In this document: positions 33,326-42,705 of the stretch, one piece after another
Layout: the number at the start of each line of letters is the position of its first letter
Position numbering within the stretch: the first letter of the stretch is position 1
NCBI GenBank assembly: GCA_031268035.1
Contig: JAIRXW010000016.1
Location: 1 to 48,005, forward strand
Origin: Rickettsiales bacterium
Lineage (GTDB): Bacteria; Pseudomonadota; Alphaproteobacteria; Rickettsiales; UBA1997
Length of the DNA stretch: 48,005 bases
Direction: 5' to 3'
Translations under genes and position numbers: made by a program
The notes under the pieces: generated by a model
What the model was told of the DNA's origin: nothing
Seen by the model: the letters and a program-made list of their open reading frames with translations, nothing else
Database searches by the model: none

Positions 33326-33613
33326 ATGAAAAGATCAGTTTGGAAAATCCCCTTTGTGGATGGGTATCTAATTAAAAAGGCCAAAATAGCTTCGCTGGAC
33401 CCCAAAAAGCCGGTGATAAAGACCTGGTCGAGGAGATCAACGATTCTACCTCAGTTTGTGGGGTTGAGTTTCACTGTCCATAATGGTAAAAAATTTATTC
33501 CGGTTTTGGTGTCAGAGGATATGGTGGGACATAAGTTTGGTGAATTTGCTCCCACGAGAACATTTCGGGCCCATAGTGGTAATAGGAAAGTAAAAACAAA
33601 GGAGACTAAATAA
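33326..33613 (+). CDS. rpsS: 30S ribosomal protein S19
   Basis: A 95-residue 30S head protein contacting the A-site finger. [47 protein letters not shown] and [20 protein letters not shown] are conserved. AGAGGG lies seven bases before the ATG, and the stop overlaps the rplV start by one base. Confidence 0.97.
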   Translation: MKRSVWKIPFVDGYLIKKAKIASLDPKKPVIKTWSRRSTILPQFVGLSFTVHNGKKFIPVLVSEDMVGHKFGEFAPTRTFRAHSGNRKVKTKETK

Positions 33614-33999
33614 TGGTGAAATTAGGCGTGAGGGGAGAGTCTACGGGTGAAGAGGAAAAATATGCGCAGGCTTACCTAAAGAATCTGAGAGGTGGTATGA
33701 CGAAATTGGGGAAACTCACAAAAAGTATTCAGGGATTGCCAGTGGGTAAGGCAATGACCCAATTGAGTTTTTGCAATCTCAGACTGGCCTCCCCCATAAA
33801 AAATTTATTGAAATCCGCTATAACCAATGCGGAAAATAACCATGGGATGGACATGGACAAACTGGTAATTCATCGAATGGATATGGGCAGAGCTTTCACC
33901 ATGAAAAGGTCTAGAGCCAGAGCGAAAGGCAGAGGGTCCAGAATTCATAAACCATTTTGTCATCTAAGAATTATTCTAGCTGAAAAGGAGGAGAAGTAA
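33613..33999 (+). CDS. rplV: 50S ribosomal protein L22
   Basis: A 128-residue tunnel-lining protein. The core NLRLASPIKNLLKSAITNAENNHGMDMDKLVI is followed by the long beta-hairpin segment MKRSRARAKGRGSRIHKPFCHLRIILAEK. The N-terminus is about 15 residues longer than in E. coli. It ends one base before rpsC. Confidence 0.96.
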   Translation: MVKLGVRGESTGEEEKYAQAYLKNLRGGMTKLGKLTKSIQGLPVGKAMTQLSFCNLRLASPIKNLLKSAITNAENNHGMDMDKLVIHRMDMGRAFTMKRSRARAKGRGSRIHKPFCHLRIILAEKEEK

Positions 34000-34000
34000 T

Positions 34001-34621
34001 ATGGGGCAAAAAGTAGATCCAGTTTGTTTTAGATTGTCTTTGAATAATAATTGGACATCCATCTGGTGTAACGACCATAAAAAATACAAGGATAATTTCA
34101 TAAAAGATCTGCGTATATGGGATTATATCCTAAAAAACTTCAAAAATTGTGCCATTTCGAGGGTAACCACCGAGAGAACTAACGATCGTCTCGTTGTCCT
34201 GATAAAAACGGCGAAGCCGGGAGTTATCATAGGGAAAAGAGGGGCTGACATAGAAAAAATCAGGAAACATATCCAGCAGAACATAAAAGAAAAGGATGTG
34301 CTGGTTAAGATAGTGGAGGTGGAAAAACCTGATTTGGATGCCTGGCTGATCGGACAAAATATAGCTAAACAGATAGAAAATAGGGCGGCTTTCAAGAGGG
34401 TTGTGAAAAAAGCGATCCAGAATGTTATGAAATACGGTGCTCTGGGGGTAAAAATTAAGGTGGCTGGTCGGCTCAATGGTGTTGACATAGCGAGAACGGA
34501 GACCTACCGAGAGGGATCGATTCCTCTTCACACTCTGAGAGCCAATGTGAGCTATTCCCACACAGAGGCTAGATGTAGCTATGGTATGATCGGCATTAGA
34601 GTTTGGGTCTATAAAAAATAG
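34001..34621 (+). CDS. rpsC: 30S ribosomal protein S3
   Basis: A 206-residue 30S protein of the mRNA entry channel with a KH domain (PGVIIGKRGADIEKIRKHI, about 73-91) and the C-terminal [29 protein letters not shown]. It starts with a strong GGAGGAG. The protein ends right after VWVYKK, the end of the folded domain, and so lacks any C-terminal tail. This is the last gene of the cluster here: rplP, rpmC and rpsQ, expected next in almost all bacteria, are missing, and the downstream DNA is made of degenerate copies of the rpsC 3' end. Confidence 0.96.
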   Translation: MGQKVDPVCFRLSLNNNWTSIWCNDHKKYKDNFIKDLRIWDYILKNFKNCAISRVTTERTNDRLVVLIKTAKPGVIIGKRGADIEKIRKHIQQNIKEKDVLVKIVEVEKPDLDAWLIGQNIAKQIENRAAFKRVVKKAIQNVMKYGALGVKIKVAGRLNGVDIARTETYREGSIPLHTLRANVSYSHTEARCSYGMIGIRVWVYKK

Positions 34622-34996
34622 AGCCAGTGTCCCGGAGACAAAACTGGAGACAAAGCCGGAAATAAAATCAATGAGGATCGATTCCTCTTCACACTCTGAG
34701 AGCCAATGGAAGCTGTTCCCACAGAGAGGCTAGATGTAGCTATGGTATGATTGGCACTGGAGTTTGGCTCTATAAAAAATAGAGCCAGTGTCCCGGATAC
34801 AAAACTGGAAATAAAATCAAGGTTTAAAAATAAGGTGTTGGTCGGTCCAATGGTGTTGACATAGCGAGAACGGAGACCTACCGAGAGGGATCGATTCCTC
34901 TTCACACTCTGAGAGCCAATGGAAGCTATTCCCACAGAGAGGCTAGATGTAGCTATGGTATGATTGGCACTGGAGTTTGGGTCTATAAAAATGTAG
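34450..34996 (+). repeat. Tandem duplications of the rpsC 3' end
   Basis: The genuine 3' end (34450-34621) is followed by a short tail, GAGCCAGTGTCCCGG onward, to about 34674. A partial second copy with the same tail lies at about 34675-34820, and a longer third copy at about 34821-34996. Copies 2 and 3 share changes not in the gene (AATGGAAGC for AATGTGAGC; CACAGAGAG for CACACAGAG), so one derives from the other or both from a common older copy. None has a start codon context or full domain; they are gene fragments. Confidence 0.92.
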
Positions 34997-35160
34997 AGCG
35001 GGGAATAGAGAAGTAGATATCTTTGTTTTATAGTATCTTTCCAGTGTTTTGATTGATTTTTTGCGTAGGTACGTAATATTTTGTAATAAAAAATGGTTTG
35101 ACTATGTGCTAATATCCTTTTACCGTGTATTCTAGTTAAGAACATGCTGGGAAAAAAGTT
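34997..35160 (+). promoter_or_regulatory. Candidate promoter region of lpxA-lpxI
   Basis: Several overlapping boxes occur: TTGCGT (35061-35066) with TAATAA (35084-35089) 17 apart, and TTGATT (35053-35058) with TAATAT (35074-35079) 15 apart. An isolated TTGACT is at 35098-35103. None is decisive. With the repeat DNA upstream, the gap from rpsC to lpxA is 539 bases and holds no other gene I can support. Confidence 0.35.
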
Positions 35161-36045
35161 ATGTACGGACACCACGTGGTTAAAGACGAGCGAACTGAGG
35201 TGAACATCCTAAAGGGTTACAATTATTTGAAAAAGAGCGATACCGCTAGGGTGCATCCTACTGCTCTGGTGGATCCCACTGCTAAACTCGGAGAGAATGT
35301 GACCATAGGTCCCTATTGCGTGGTGGGTCCAAATGTTGTTCTGGGTGACGACTGTGAGCTGAAACCCCATGTGGTCATAGAACCCCGAGTCAGAATCGGA
35401 TCCAATAATAAAATTTTCTCCTTTGCGGTTCTGGGGCAAGATCCACAGGACTTGAAGTATGGGGGCGAAAAATCATCTCTGGAGATAGGTGATGATAACA
35501 TCATAAGAGAACACTGCACGATACATCCCGGCACAAAGGGGGGCGGCATGATCACAAGGATTGGGAACAAAAATCTATTTATGGTCAACACCCACATAGC
35601 CCATGACTGTAGTGTGGGCAACAACTGCATTTTTGCCAACAATGTAACGCTCGGAGGTCATGTGGAGATAGGTGACTATGTGGTGATTGGTGGTCTGTCG
35701 GCTGTGCATCAGAAAACTAGAGTAGGAAAACACGCTATGATCGGCGGTCTGTCAGCTGTTGTTAATGATGTGATACCCTACGGGGTTGTGGTGGAACCAA
35801 GGGAGGCTGGTCTCAGAGGTATAAATGTTCTGGGGCTTGGTAGAAGAGGATTCTCCAAAAAAGAAATTAATAGTCTGAGAAATTTCTATAGAGATGTTTT
35901 TTGTTCCGAGAGTGGAAATTTATTCGAGCTACTAGAGAGTTTCCATGAAAAATATAAGGATTCAAATGCTGTTCTTGATGTGATAGCGTTCATGTCAGGA
36001 AATTCTGAAAGACATTTTGTTACCAAAATTAAATCAAATGACTAG
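35161..36045 (+). CDS. lpxA: UDP-N-acetylglucosamine acyltransferase LpxA
   Basis: The first enzyme of lipid A synthesis: it transfers a 3-hydroxyacyl chain from ACP to UDP-GlcNAc. Hexapeptide repeats (VHPTALVDPTAKLGENVTIGP, then continuing to about residue 210) build the left-handed beta helix. The catalytic base is the His in NTHIAHDCSVGNN, and LGQDPQDLKYGGE and GLRGINVLGLGRRGFSKKEI are LpxA-specific. The protein has 294 residues against about 262 in E. coli; the excess is an N-terminal stretch of about 30 residues, so the true start may be later. GGGA before the ATG at 35161 supports the long form. It overlaps lpxI. Confidence 0.95.
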   Translation: MYGHHVVKDERTEVNILKGYNYLKKSDTARVHPTALVDPTAKLGENVTIGPYCVVGPNVVLGDDCELKPHVVIEPRVRIGSNNKIFSFAVLGQDPQDLKYGGEKSSLEIGDDNIIREHCTIHPGTKGGGMITRIGNKNLFMVNTHIAHDCSVGNNCIFANNVTLGGHVEIGDYVVIGGLSAVHQKTRVGKHAMIGGLSAVVNDVIPYGVVVEPREAGLRGINVLGLGRRGFSKKEINSLRNFYRDVFCSESGNLFELLESFHEKYKDSNAVLDVIAFMSGNSERHFVTKIKSND

Positions 36046-36877
36046 ACTTGGTCTACTGGCTGGCTCTGGGAAACTTCCACTGGAAGTGGTCAGGCACTGC
36101 GTAGAGAGTGATATCGAGCTTTTCTGTGTTCTACTGAGGCCCTACGCCAGAGCCGGCGACTATGCGGGTCTGAACTATGTGGAACTGGAAATTGGCCAGG
36201 TGGGTAAAATAATGAATTTTTTTAGAAAAAATAATGCCACCCAATTGGTTCTTGCGGGGGCCATAGAAAAACCGTCTCTGGGACTTCTAAAAATGGATGC
36301 CGAGGGATTTAGCCTAGCTAAAAATCTTCTAAAGGGCAAAATAATTGGTGATAACTCTATGCTGGAAATAGTCATTAGTTTTTTAGAAAAGCGAGGTTTC
36401 CAGATTTTAGAGCTAGATTGTCTAGTGGGGAATATGAAATTGGATGCGGGGCCAAACAATGGTATAAAATGTAAATCGGAACATCTGGAAGACATAGAGA
36501 TTGGCCGTAGCGTCATAGAAAAACTAAGTGAATTTGATCTGGGCCAGGCCGTAGTTGTCCAGCGGAAAACCGTGATCGGCGTGGAATGCTGTGAAGGCAC
36601 AGCGGGTCTGATTGAAAGAACTGGTGGGATCAGGCTTTCAGATAATTATGGTTCTGTGCTGGTGAAAATTGGAAAAATTGGCCAAACGAGAAAGGCGGAT
36701 CTGCCGTCGATTGGGCCAGATACCATGGAACAACTCCACCGAGGTAATTTTGCTGGTGCAGCTATTGATTGTAATAACTGCCTAATTATTTCCCGTAATA
36801 GGACGGTAGAAATGGCAACTAAATACAACTTATTCTTGTATGGGGTAAACGTGAAAACACTAGAAAACACTGTATAA
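36038..36877 (+). CDS. lpxI: UDP-2,3-diacylglucosamine pyrophosphatase LpxI
   Basis: LpxI hydrolyses UDP-diacylglucosamine to lipid X in place of LpxH, as in most alphaproteobacteria. The start is the ATG at 36038, which overlaps the lpxA 3' end by eight bases and gives the typical MTRLGLLAGSGKLPLEV; an earlier ATG at 36017 is in frame. Signatures: VLAGAIEKPSL, GKIIGDNSMLEIVISFLEKRGF, and ADLPSIGPDTME, which holds the aspartate needed for catalysis. The length of 279 residues is normal. The lpxA-lpxI pair is a remnant of the alphaproteobacterial lpx cluster. Confidence 0.94.
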   Translation: MTRLGLLAGSGKLPLEVVRHCVESDIELFCVLLRPYARAGDYAGLNYVELEIGQVGKIMNFFRKNNATQLVLAGAIEKPSLGLLKMDAEGFSLAKNLLKGKIIGDNSMLEIVISFLEKRGFQILELDCLVGNMKLDAGPNNGIKCKSEHLEDIEIGRSVIEKLSEFDLGQAVVVQRKTVIGVECCEGTAGLIERTGGIRLSDNYGSVLVKIGKIGQTRKADLPSIGPDTMEQLHRGNFAGAAIDCNNCLIISRNRTVEMATKYNLFLYGVNVKTLENTV

Positions 36878-37203
36878 ATAGGGCCCCGCCCAATGACGTG
36901 ACCCTCATAAAGGAGGCAGTGGCATAGTAGACTATGGATTGTATTAATCAATACACTTACAGCAAAAAATATAAAAATTGTGAAGATGGTTTCCGGAGGA
37001 ATTTTTTGAATTTTTTGTACAGAGCCTTTTGATAAATTAAATTTCAAAACTGAGAGGTATGAACTATTTTTGTGGAAAAAATTATTGGTTCAGAGGCGAA
37101 TTTTCCACTAAAAATCTGGGATAATATTTAGTCGGGGAACACAAATGGATTTGTTTTTCAAAAATTTTGTTAGAATATTCCGTCAAATCTTAATTTTATC
37201 TGG
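36878..37203. other. 326-base gap between lpxI and dnaE
   Basis: No gene is supported here. A weak promoter-like pair, TTGTTT (37151-37156) and TAGAAT (37171-37176), has a 14-base spacer, and GATAAT occurs near 37118 without a good -35. dnaE is probably transcribed from within this gap. No terminator with a T-run is seen after lpxI. Confidence 0.35.
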
Positions 37204-40200
37204 ATGGCCCAGTTCATACATCTACGAAATCACAGTGAATATTCGCTCTGTAGCGGGATGATAAGACTAAAGGATTTTGTACCCAATCTTAGGTCCGATG
37301 GCATACCTGCAGCAGCGATAACCGATAGTCACAATATGTTTGGAGTTCTGGAGTATTCGTCGGCTGCTATGAAGGAAGGAATCCAACCTATAATTGGCTG
37401 TGAAGTTATTCTGGATGGAAGCGAATTTTTGTTAGAAGAATCCGATTTCGGGGGCACCCGTAGAGGGGAGGAAAATTTCTGCAAAATGGTTCTTCTGGCG
37501 AAGACAGATCAGGGCGTTCTTAATCTGATGTCTCTTGTTAGCCAGAGTTATCTCAGCAGAGAAGATGATGTGGCGCCCCACATAGGCCTCGAAGAGCTTG
37601 CTGCTAAAAAGGATGGGCTTATAGCGCTCTCTGGAGGTTCAGAGGGTGTTCTAGGGAAAATGATTCTGCAGAACAAGCATCATAGAGTGGCTAGAACGGT
37701 TGGATATTTCCTGAATTTATTTGGTGAAGATTTCTATATGGAAATTCTTAGACATGGGCTCGAAAGTGAAATAAATTCAGAGCATGATTTTATAAATATT
37801 GCCTACGACTATGGCATACCCCTGGTGGCCACAAATGACTGCTACTTCTATTCTAAAGATCTATTCGAAGCACAGGACGCCTTGTCCTGTATAGCTGGAG
37901 TCAGATATGTGTCGGAAACCAATAGACCCAGATTAACTAGAGAACACTATTTCAAATCTGAAACCGAAATGCGGGAATTATTCATTGATATTCCCGAGGC
38001 CATTGAAAACACTGTGAAAATAACTAACAAAATTTCCGCCACAGTCCATGGCCATAGGCCTATGTTGCCGCACTTCGATTTGCCAGAGGGCGTAAGCGAG
38101 GCAGAGGAGATCCTGAGGGCTGCCAAAGCTGGTCTGGAGAAGCGCCTAGAGCGGAAATTTATTGTGGACTGTGTGCCCGAAAAAGACTGGGAATTTATCA
38201 GAAAACAGTATTTTGACCGACTCCAATTTGAATTGGATGTGATAACAAATATGGATTTTGCTGGGTATTTTTTAATTGTGGCCGATTTTATAGTTTGGAG
38301 CAAAACCCACGGTGTTCCGGTGGGGCCCGGCAGAGGGTCCGGTGTTGGCTCTCTGGTGGGCTGGTCTCTGCGCATAACCGAACTTGATCCAATAAAGTTC
38401 GGGTTGTTTTTTGAAAGATTTTTGAACCCCGAGAGAATATCTATGCCGGACTTTGACGTGGATTTTTGCCAAAGAGGTAGATCTAAAACCATAGAATATG
38501 TGCAGAATAAATATGGAAAGGACAAAGTGGCGCAGATCATAACCTTCGGTAAGCTCCAGTCGAGGGCCGTTATAAAGGACGTTGGTCGAGTGCTCGGGAT
38601 GGGCTACGGCGATGTGGACAGAATTAGTAAAATGATTCCATTCAGTGCAAGCCTAGGGGAGGCGCTATCTCTAGACCAGGATTTGCGAGTAAAAAGACAG
38701 AGTGATCCGGATATGTCTAAGCTATTTGACATAGCGATAAGCCTGGAGGGGCTGAATAGACATTCCTCCATCCACGCTGCGGGCATTGTCATAGGTGCTA
38801 AATCTTTGGAGAAGATTTGCCCTCTGTATTTCGATAAATATGCTGAAATGCCTGTGGTTCAGTACGACAAAAAATATTGCGAGGAAGCCGGCCTAGTAAA
38901 ATTTGATTTTCTGGGCCTCAAGACTCTCACGGTGATAAATGACACTGTAAATTTTGTCGAGCAGATAGAGGGTATCAAAATCGACATAGACAACATAGAT
39001 CTATGCGACAGGGACACCTATGATCTGCTAAAGAGAGCGGACGCGCTGGGAGTATTCCAGATAGAATCGACCGGCATGATGGGGGTTCTGAAACAGATTA
39101 GGCCAGATAATATAGAGGATATCATGGCTCTGCTGTCACTCTACAGACCTGGTCCAATGGATAATATTCCAATGTACATCCGTAGAAAACATGGCCTGGA
39201 AAAAACAGACTATAGACACCCCAAAATGGAACCTGTTCTCAGGGGCACCTACGGCATAATAATATACCAGGAGCAGGTCATGGACATAGCGAAAACGCTA
39301 GCTGGCTATACGCTAGGTGCTGCCGATACTCTCAGGAAAGCCATGGGCAAAAAAATTAGAGAGGAAATGGAACGCCAGAGAAGTGTGTTCATAGAGGGAT
39401 GCGCGACCAATAGCGGGATAGACTCCGTCTGCAGTGGAGAAATTTTTGATATTCTAGCTAAATTCGCCGAATATGGTTTTAACAAATCCCATGCGGCAGC
39501 CTATGCCATCATAAGCTATCAAACCGCCTACCTCAAAGCCCACTACCCCGTGGAATTTCTAACATCTACTCTAAATATGGAAATCATAGATACGGATAAA
39601 ATAAACTACTATCTACAGGATATAAAAAAACACAGAATCACAATACTACCTCCAGATGTTAATGCTTCGGATACTTTTTTCAGAGTGGAATTGACAGAGC
39701 CAGAGGTGGGGAAAAATAAAAGTAAAGTCTATTATCATGGGGGTAAAGAGTTAGCTATAAGGTATGGTCTACGGGCCATCAAGGGTGTTGGCCAGGAGAT
39801 TACAGAGGATCTTATAGCCGAAAGATCAAAGAATGGGGCCTTCAGAGATATATTTGATTTTTGCGGGAGAATGGGTGCACGGGTTGTGAATAAAAAAACT
39901 ATGGAATCTCTAGCCAAATCCGGGAGCTTCGATGGTGTGGAAAACAACAGAAGACGAATTCATGATTCCTGGGAGACATTGGCTAGCTATGCAAAAGTAA
40001 CTGAAGACGAAAGAAACAGTCCGCAGATTGGCCTATTTGACCGTTTAGAAAATAGGGAGGGATTACTACCAAGACTACAAAATGTTGGCGACTGGATTGG
40101 CTATGAGCGATTCCAGATGGAGTTCGAGGCCTTTGGTTTTTATCTAAAAAACCATCCTCTAGATATGATAAAGACAGAACTTGGGCTGAAGGGCATAACA

Positions 40201-40863
40201 TTTTTTGATGAGATAGAAGAGATCACTGGCGACAACTTTCTAATTAAAATGGCTGGTGTTGTGATAACGACCTCTATAAGATCTAGTGATAGGGGTAGAT
40301 ACGCGTTTCTAACGATCTCTGATCCCACTGGGCTCGCAGAATTGTCTCTCTTCAGTGGTGATCTGCTAGGCCAGCACAGCAATCTACTCGATGACAGAGT
40401 GCACAATCATCTTGTCTTTGAATGCATCGTCCATAGGGACGATTCTGGTTCGAGGATAAGTATCAGGGACCTTTGGCCCCTTGATCAGTATTTAAAAAAT
40501 ACAAAGGCCGGAGTATTGAAAGTTAAAAAATTAAAAAATACTGGAGATTTTTTTCTAAAAAATCGGGCTAGCCACAGTGATAAAAACACAGTGAAGGGAG
40601 CTAAAGATTCTGAAGATTTTTCGAGAAGGAAAAACAATTTCATTAGGAAGATAAATATACATATTTTTGATGAAAGTTGTGTTGAAAGCCTATTTTCAGT
40701 TATAGAGGGAACCAAGAATATTCTCGAAACAGAGCACACGGACATTAATATAGTTGTGAATGGCGAAATTGTGAAGTTGCCAAATGAATTTCATATCACC
40801 GAAACGGAAATTTCTGAAATTAGAAAAATTCCCGGTGTTGAAGGACTGGAGATGCTGAGATAG
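37204..40863 (+). CDS. dnaE: DNA polymerase III subunit alpha
   Basis: The replicative polymerase catalytic subunit, 1219 residues. The N-terminal PHP domain begins FIHLRNHSEYSLCSGM and continues AITDSHNMFGVLEY. The polymerase core has PVGPGRGSGVGSLVGWSL and the catalytic aspartates in MPDFDVDF (Asp416, Asp418). Further signatures are YKTGF-like LSLYRPGPMDNIP, GIIIYQEQVMDIAKTLAGY and FNKSHAAAYAIISYQTAYLKAHYPVEF. An OB-fold follows (about 1010-1110) and the tail binds beta clamp and tau. It is about 60 residues longer than E. coli DnaE, mostly in the charged stretch near 1110-1150. It stands alone, convergent with the next gene. Confidence 0.97.
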   Translation: MAQFIHLRNHSEYSLCSGMIRLKDFVPNLRSDGIPAAAITDSHNMFGVLEYSSAAMKEGIQPIIGCEVILDGSEFLLEESDFGGTRRGEENFCKMVLLAKTDQGVLNLMSLVSQSYLSREDDVAPHIGLEELAAKKDGLIALSGGSEGVLGKMILQNKHHRVARTVGYFLNLFGEDFYMEILRHGLESEINSEHDFINIAYDYGIPLVATNDCYFYSKDLFEAQDALSCIAGVRYVSETNRPRLTREHYFKSETEMRELFIDIPEAIENTVKITNKISATVHGHRPMLPHFDLPEGVSEAEEILRAAKAGLEKRLERKFIVDCVPEKDWEFIRKQYFDRLQFELDVITNMDFAGYFLIVADFIVWSKTHGVPVGPGRGSGVGSLVGWSLRITELDPIKFGLFFERFLNPERISMPDFDVDFCQRGRSKTIEYVQNKYGKDKVAQIITFGKLQSRAVIKDVGRVLGMGYGDVDRISKMIPFSASLGEALSLDQDLRVKRQSDPDMSKLFDIAISLEGLNRHSSIHAAGIVIGAKSLEKICPLYFDKYAEMPVVQYDKKYCEEAGLVKFDFLGLKTLTVINDTVNFVEQIEGIKIDIDNIDLCDRDTYDLLKRADALGVFQIESTGMMGVLKQIRPDNIEDIMALLSLYRPGPMDNIPMYIRRKHGLEKTDYRHPKMEPVLRGTYGIIIYQEQVMDIAKTLAGYTLGAADTLRKAMGKKIREEMERQRSVFIEGCATNSGIDSVCSGEIFDILAKFAEYGFNKSHAAAYAIISYQTAYLKAHYPVEFLTSTLNMEIIDTDKINYYLQDIKKHRITILPPDVNASDTFFRVELTEPEVGKNKSKVYYHGGKELAIRYGLRAIKGVGQEITEDLIAERSKNGAFRDIFDFCGRMGARVVNKKTMESLAKSGSFDGVENNRRRIHDSWETLASYAKVTEDERNSPQIGLFDRLENREGLLPRLQNVGDWIGYERFQMEFEAFGFYLKNHPLDMIKTELGLKGITFFDEIEEITGDNFLIKMAGVVITTSIRSSDRGRYAFLTISDPTGLAELSLFSGDLLGQHSNLLDDRVHNHLVFECIVHRDDSGSRISIRDLWPLDQYLKNTKAGVLKVKKLKNTGDFFLKNRASHSDKNTVKGAKDSEDFSRRKNNFIRKINIHIFDESCVESLFSVIEGTKNILETEHTDINIVVNGEIVKLPNEFHITETEISEIRKIPGVEGLEMLR

Positions 40864-40977
40864 GAATATGAATTGCTATCACGACAGCTAAATATTGTCA
40901 AAATGACGTTTCCAGAGATTAGGCTGAAGAAACCGTCGCCTTTGTGGTCTCGGATAAAAATAATTATTTCTCAGCGC

Positions 40978-41793
40978 TCAGTTTATCTTCGGCTGGTCCA
41001 GTGCCAATTCTCTGATGATTTTTCGAGGAATAAAATCCAGGAGCGTTATTCTATACTTTATGTTCAAATTATTTAGTATTTTTAAATTTTGGCCAGGGGA
41101 AAGTTTATTTGCTTTCTGCATTGCTTGGTTTAGAGTGTCCTCTAAATTTTTTTTATTCTTTTTATCTAAATTCTCCAGGAGATCAGAGTAACTGTATTCT
41201 ATGGTTTGGCCAACTTTTTTTCCCAGAAGTTTCCTAGCTATAGGATCATTTTTGACTATTTTCATGAAGAAACGATGGTTTGTTTGACTTTGATTCTCGC
41301 CAGCCCCATCCACTGAGACTTCCATAGAATAATACACTATGTCACCCTCTCTAGCAATTTTTCTATGGTCTATTTCCCCCTTCTTTTTTCTCTCAGAGTA
41401 GCTTTTTTCTAGAGTCTTTACCTTTAGAAATATACTGATCGCGCTATCGATTTTTTTTTCGGTGATGTTTTCCTTTTTCTGACGTTCTATGTCCGGTTTG
41501 AGTTGTTTTTTAAGCGCAACTTCCTGCACGGGGGTTTCCTTTACCCTCTCCTCTTTGTCCGGGGGGATTTTTTGTTTGTCAATTTTTTGTTTGTCAAATT
41601 TTTCTCCAATTTTAAAAATTTTAAATCTTTTTTTAGTTCCTTCCAGCACAGAGTTTAGTTTCCTTTTATCTATGAGTTTTGTGTTTGGCTTCACAACGCT
41701 GTAAAGCAAAATAACTCCCGCGACTAACATTAGGAGTATTTTTAGGTATTTTTTATTCAAAATAACGTTTATAAATCTAAAGAATTTGTCCAT
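40978..41793 (-). CDS. Membrane-anchored FKBP-like protein (uncharacterised)
   Basis: A 271-residue protein with an N-terminal membrane anchor (YLKILLMLVAGVILLYSVV, about 17-35), a Lys/Glu/Gln-rich spacer with a perfect DKQKI repeat, and a C-terminal region (about 135-265). That region reads like an FKBP-type fold: EGDIVYYSMEVSVDG, then IARKLLGKKVGQTIEYSYSDLL, ending in IKYRITLLDFIP. The insert between LLGKKVGQ and IKYRITLL is helical, as in the flap or insert domains of chaperone FKBPs. It lies six bases after the cyclophilin gene in the ftsH transcript, which suits an envelope folding factor. Fold assignment is by eye; the function is a guess. Confidence 0.7.
   Translation of the reverse strand: MDKFFRFINVILNKKYLKILLMLVAGVILLYSVVKPNTKLIDKRKLNSVLEGTKKRFKIFKIGEKFDKQKIDKQKIPPDKEERVKETPVQEVALKKQLKPDIERQKKENITEKKIDSAISIFLKVKTLEKSYSERKKKGEIDHRKIAREGDIVYYSMEVSVDGAGENQSQTNHRFFMKIVKNDPIARKLLGKKVGQTIEYSYSDLLENLDKKNKKNLEDTLNQAMQKANKLSPGQNLKILNNLNIKYRITLLDFIPRKIIRELALDQPKIN
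41567..41596 (-). repeat. 15-base perfect tandem repeat (DKQKI twice)
   Basis: Two identical copies of ATTTTTTGTTTGTCA (plus strand; 41567-41581 and 41582-41596) encode a duplicated DKQKI in the linker of the FKBP-like protein. The in-frame unit suggests recent slippage in a tolerant disordered segment. Confidence 0.9.
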
Positions 41794-41799
41794 ATATTC

Positions 41800-42705
41800 C
41801 TAGTCCAACTCTCCATTCAATCGCACTATTTTGTCCAGGAGACACTCATTATTATTTTTATTTTTGCTTTCAGAGTCCATTTGCTTGAGTTCCTTTAGAC
41901 TTCTAAGTATCTCAATTCGGGCCATTCTTCTATTTTTCTTCTGTTCCTCCGTGTCCCCCTCATAGTTGTAATTTAGATCTTTCGCCAGTAACATTTTTAC
42001 TATTATATCTGGACTAGCGACAATTCCATTCTCATCATTCTCCGAGTGGGCTATGTTATCCACAAATTCCATACCGTCTATAACCCTTCCCCAGATTGTA
42101 TACTGGCCATCTAGATGTTCGAAGTACTTGCCCGTGACTATGAAAAATTGGCTATTGGCACTATCTAAATCGTTGGCTCTAGCCATTGAGAGAGTCCCTC
42201 TTATGTGTTTCATATCATTTATCTCGGCATGCATCTTTCCAAACCTACTGCCGCCCAGTCCCGTGCCTGTCGGGTCCCCTGTCTGGGCCATGAATCCCTC
42301 TATGACTCTGTGGAATTTAAGACCATTATAGAAACCCTCTCGAACTAGCAAACTTATTCTCTGTACGTGCCCAATGGCCTTGTCGGGAAACATTTCTATG
42401 ACGACAATTCCATCCTTCAGTTCCATAAGTAGAATATTATCCAGTTCAATGCTATCGGGAATTGTTTTTTCCTCCTCGCTCAATTCTTCACTCTCCTCCA
42501 TTTCAGGAATTGTTCCGGTTTCACTAGTCTCGGGGGAAGACTCTGAGTCTTTTAGTTCGTCGGAAATTGTACCCGCTTCAGTTTTTTCTACATTCGCCAA
42601 ACTTCCCATTGTTTCTCCGACCAATAGAACAACCAGGCTGCCACAGAGAAAAAGCGTTCTACCAAACATGTTCCTGGCCAACCTAGCTTTTTGTGTCCTG
42701 TTCAT
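41800..42705 (-). CDS. Cyclophilin-type peptidyl-prolyl isomerase, membrane-anchored or exported
   Basis: A 301-residue protein with an N-terminal hydrophobic segment (FGRTLFLCGSLVVLLVGETMG), an acidic Glu/Ser/Thr-rich linker (about 35-85), and a cyclophilin domain (about 90-240). Domain signatures are FHRVIEGFMAQTGDPTGTG with the catalytic arginine, GTLSMARANDLDSANSQFFI, and LDGQYTIWGRVIDGMEFV. A charged helical tail of about 60 residues follows. The ATG at 42705 has a strong GGAGG; the in-frame start at 42732 does not. It overlaps the ftsH 3' end by 23 bases, coupling synthesis to FtsH. It probably folds periplasmic or outer-membrane proteins. Confidence 0.92.
   Translation of the reverse strand: MNRTQKARLARNMFGRTLFLCGSLVVLLVGETMGSLANVEKTEAGTISDELKDSESSPETSETGTIPEMEESEELSEEEKTIPDSIELDNILLMELKDGIVVIEMFPDKAIGHVQRISLLVREGFYNGLKFHRVIEGFMAQTGDPTGTGLGGSRFGKMHAEINDMKHIRGTLSMARANDLDSANSQFFIVTGKYFEHLDGQYTIWGRVIDGMEFVDNIAHSENDENGIVASPDIIVKMLLAKDLNYNYEGDTEEQKKNRRMARIEILRSLKELKQMDSESKNKNNNECLLDKIVRLNGELD

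Noticed and set aside
34609-35175. 188-residue open frame antisense to the rpsC tail copies
   Set aside because: Its apparent internal repeats are simply the antisense of the duplicated rpsC 3' end; it has no ribosome-binding site or known domain.
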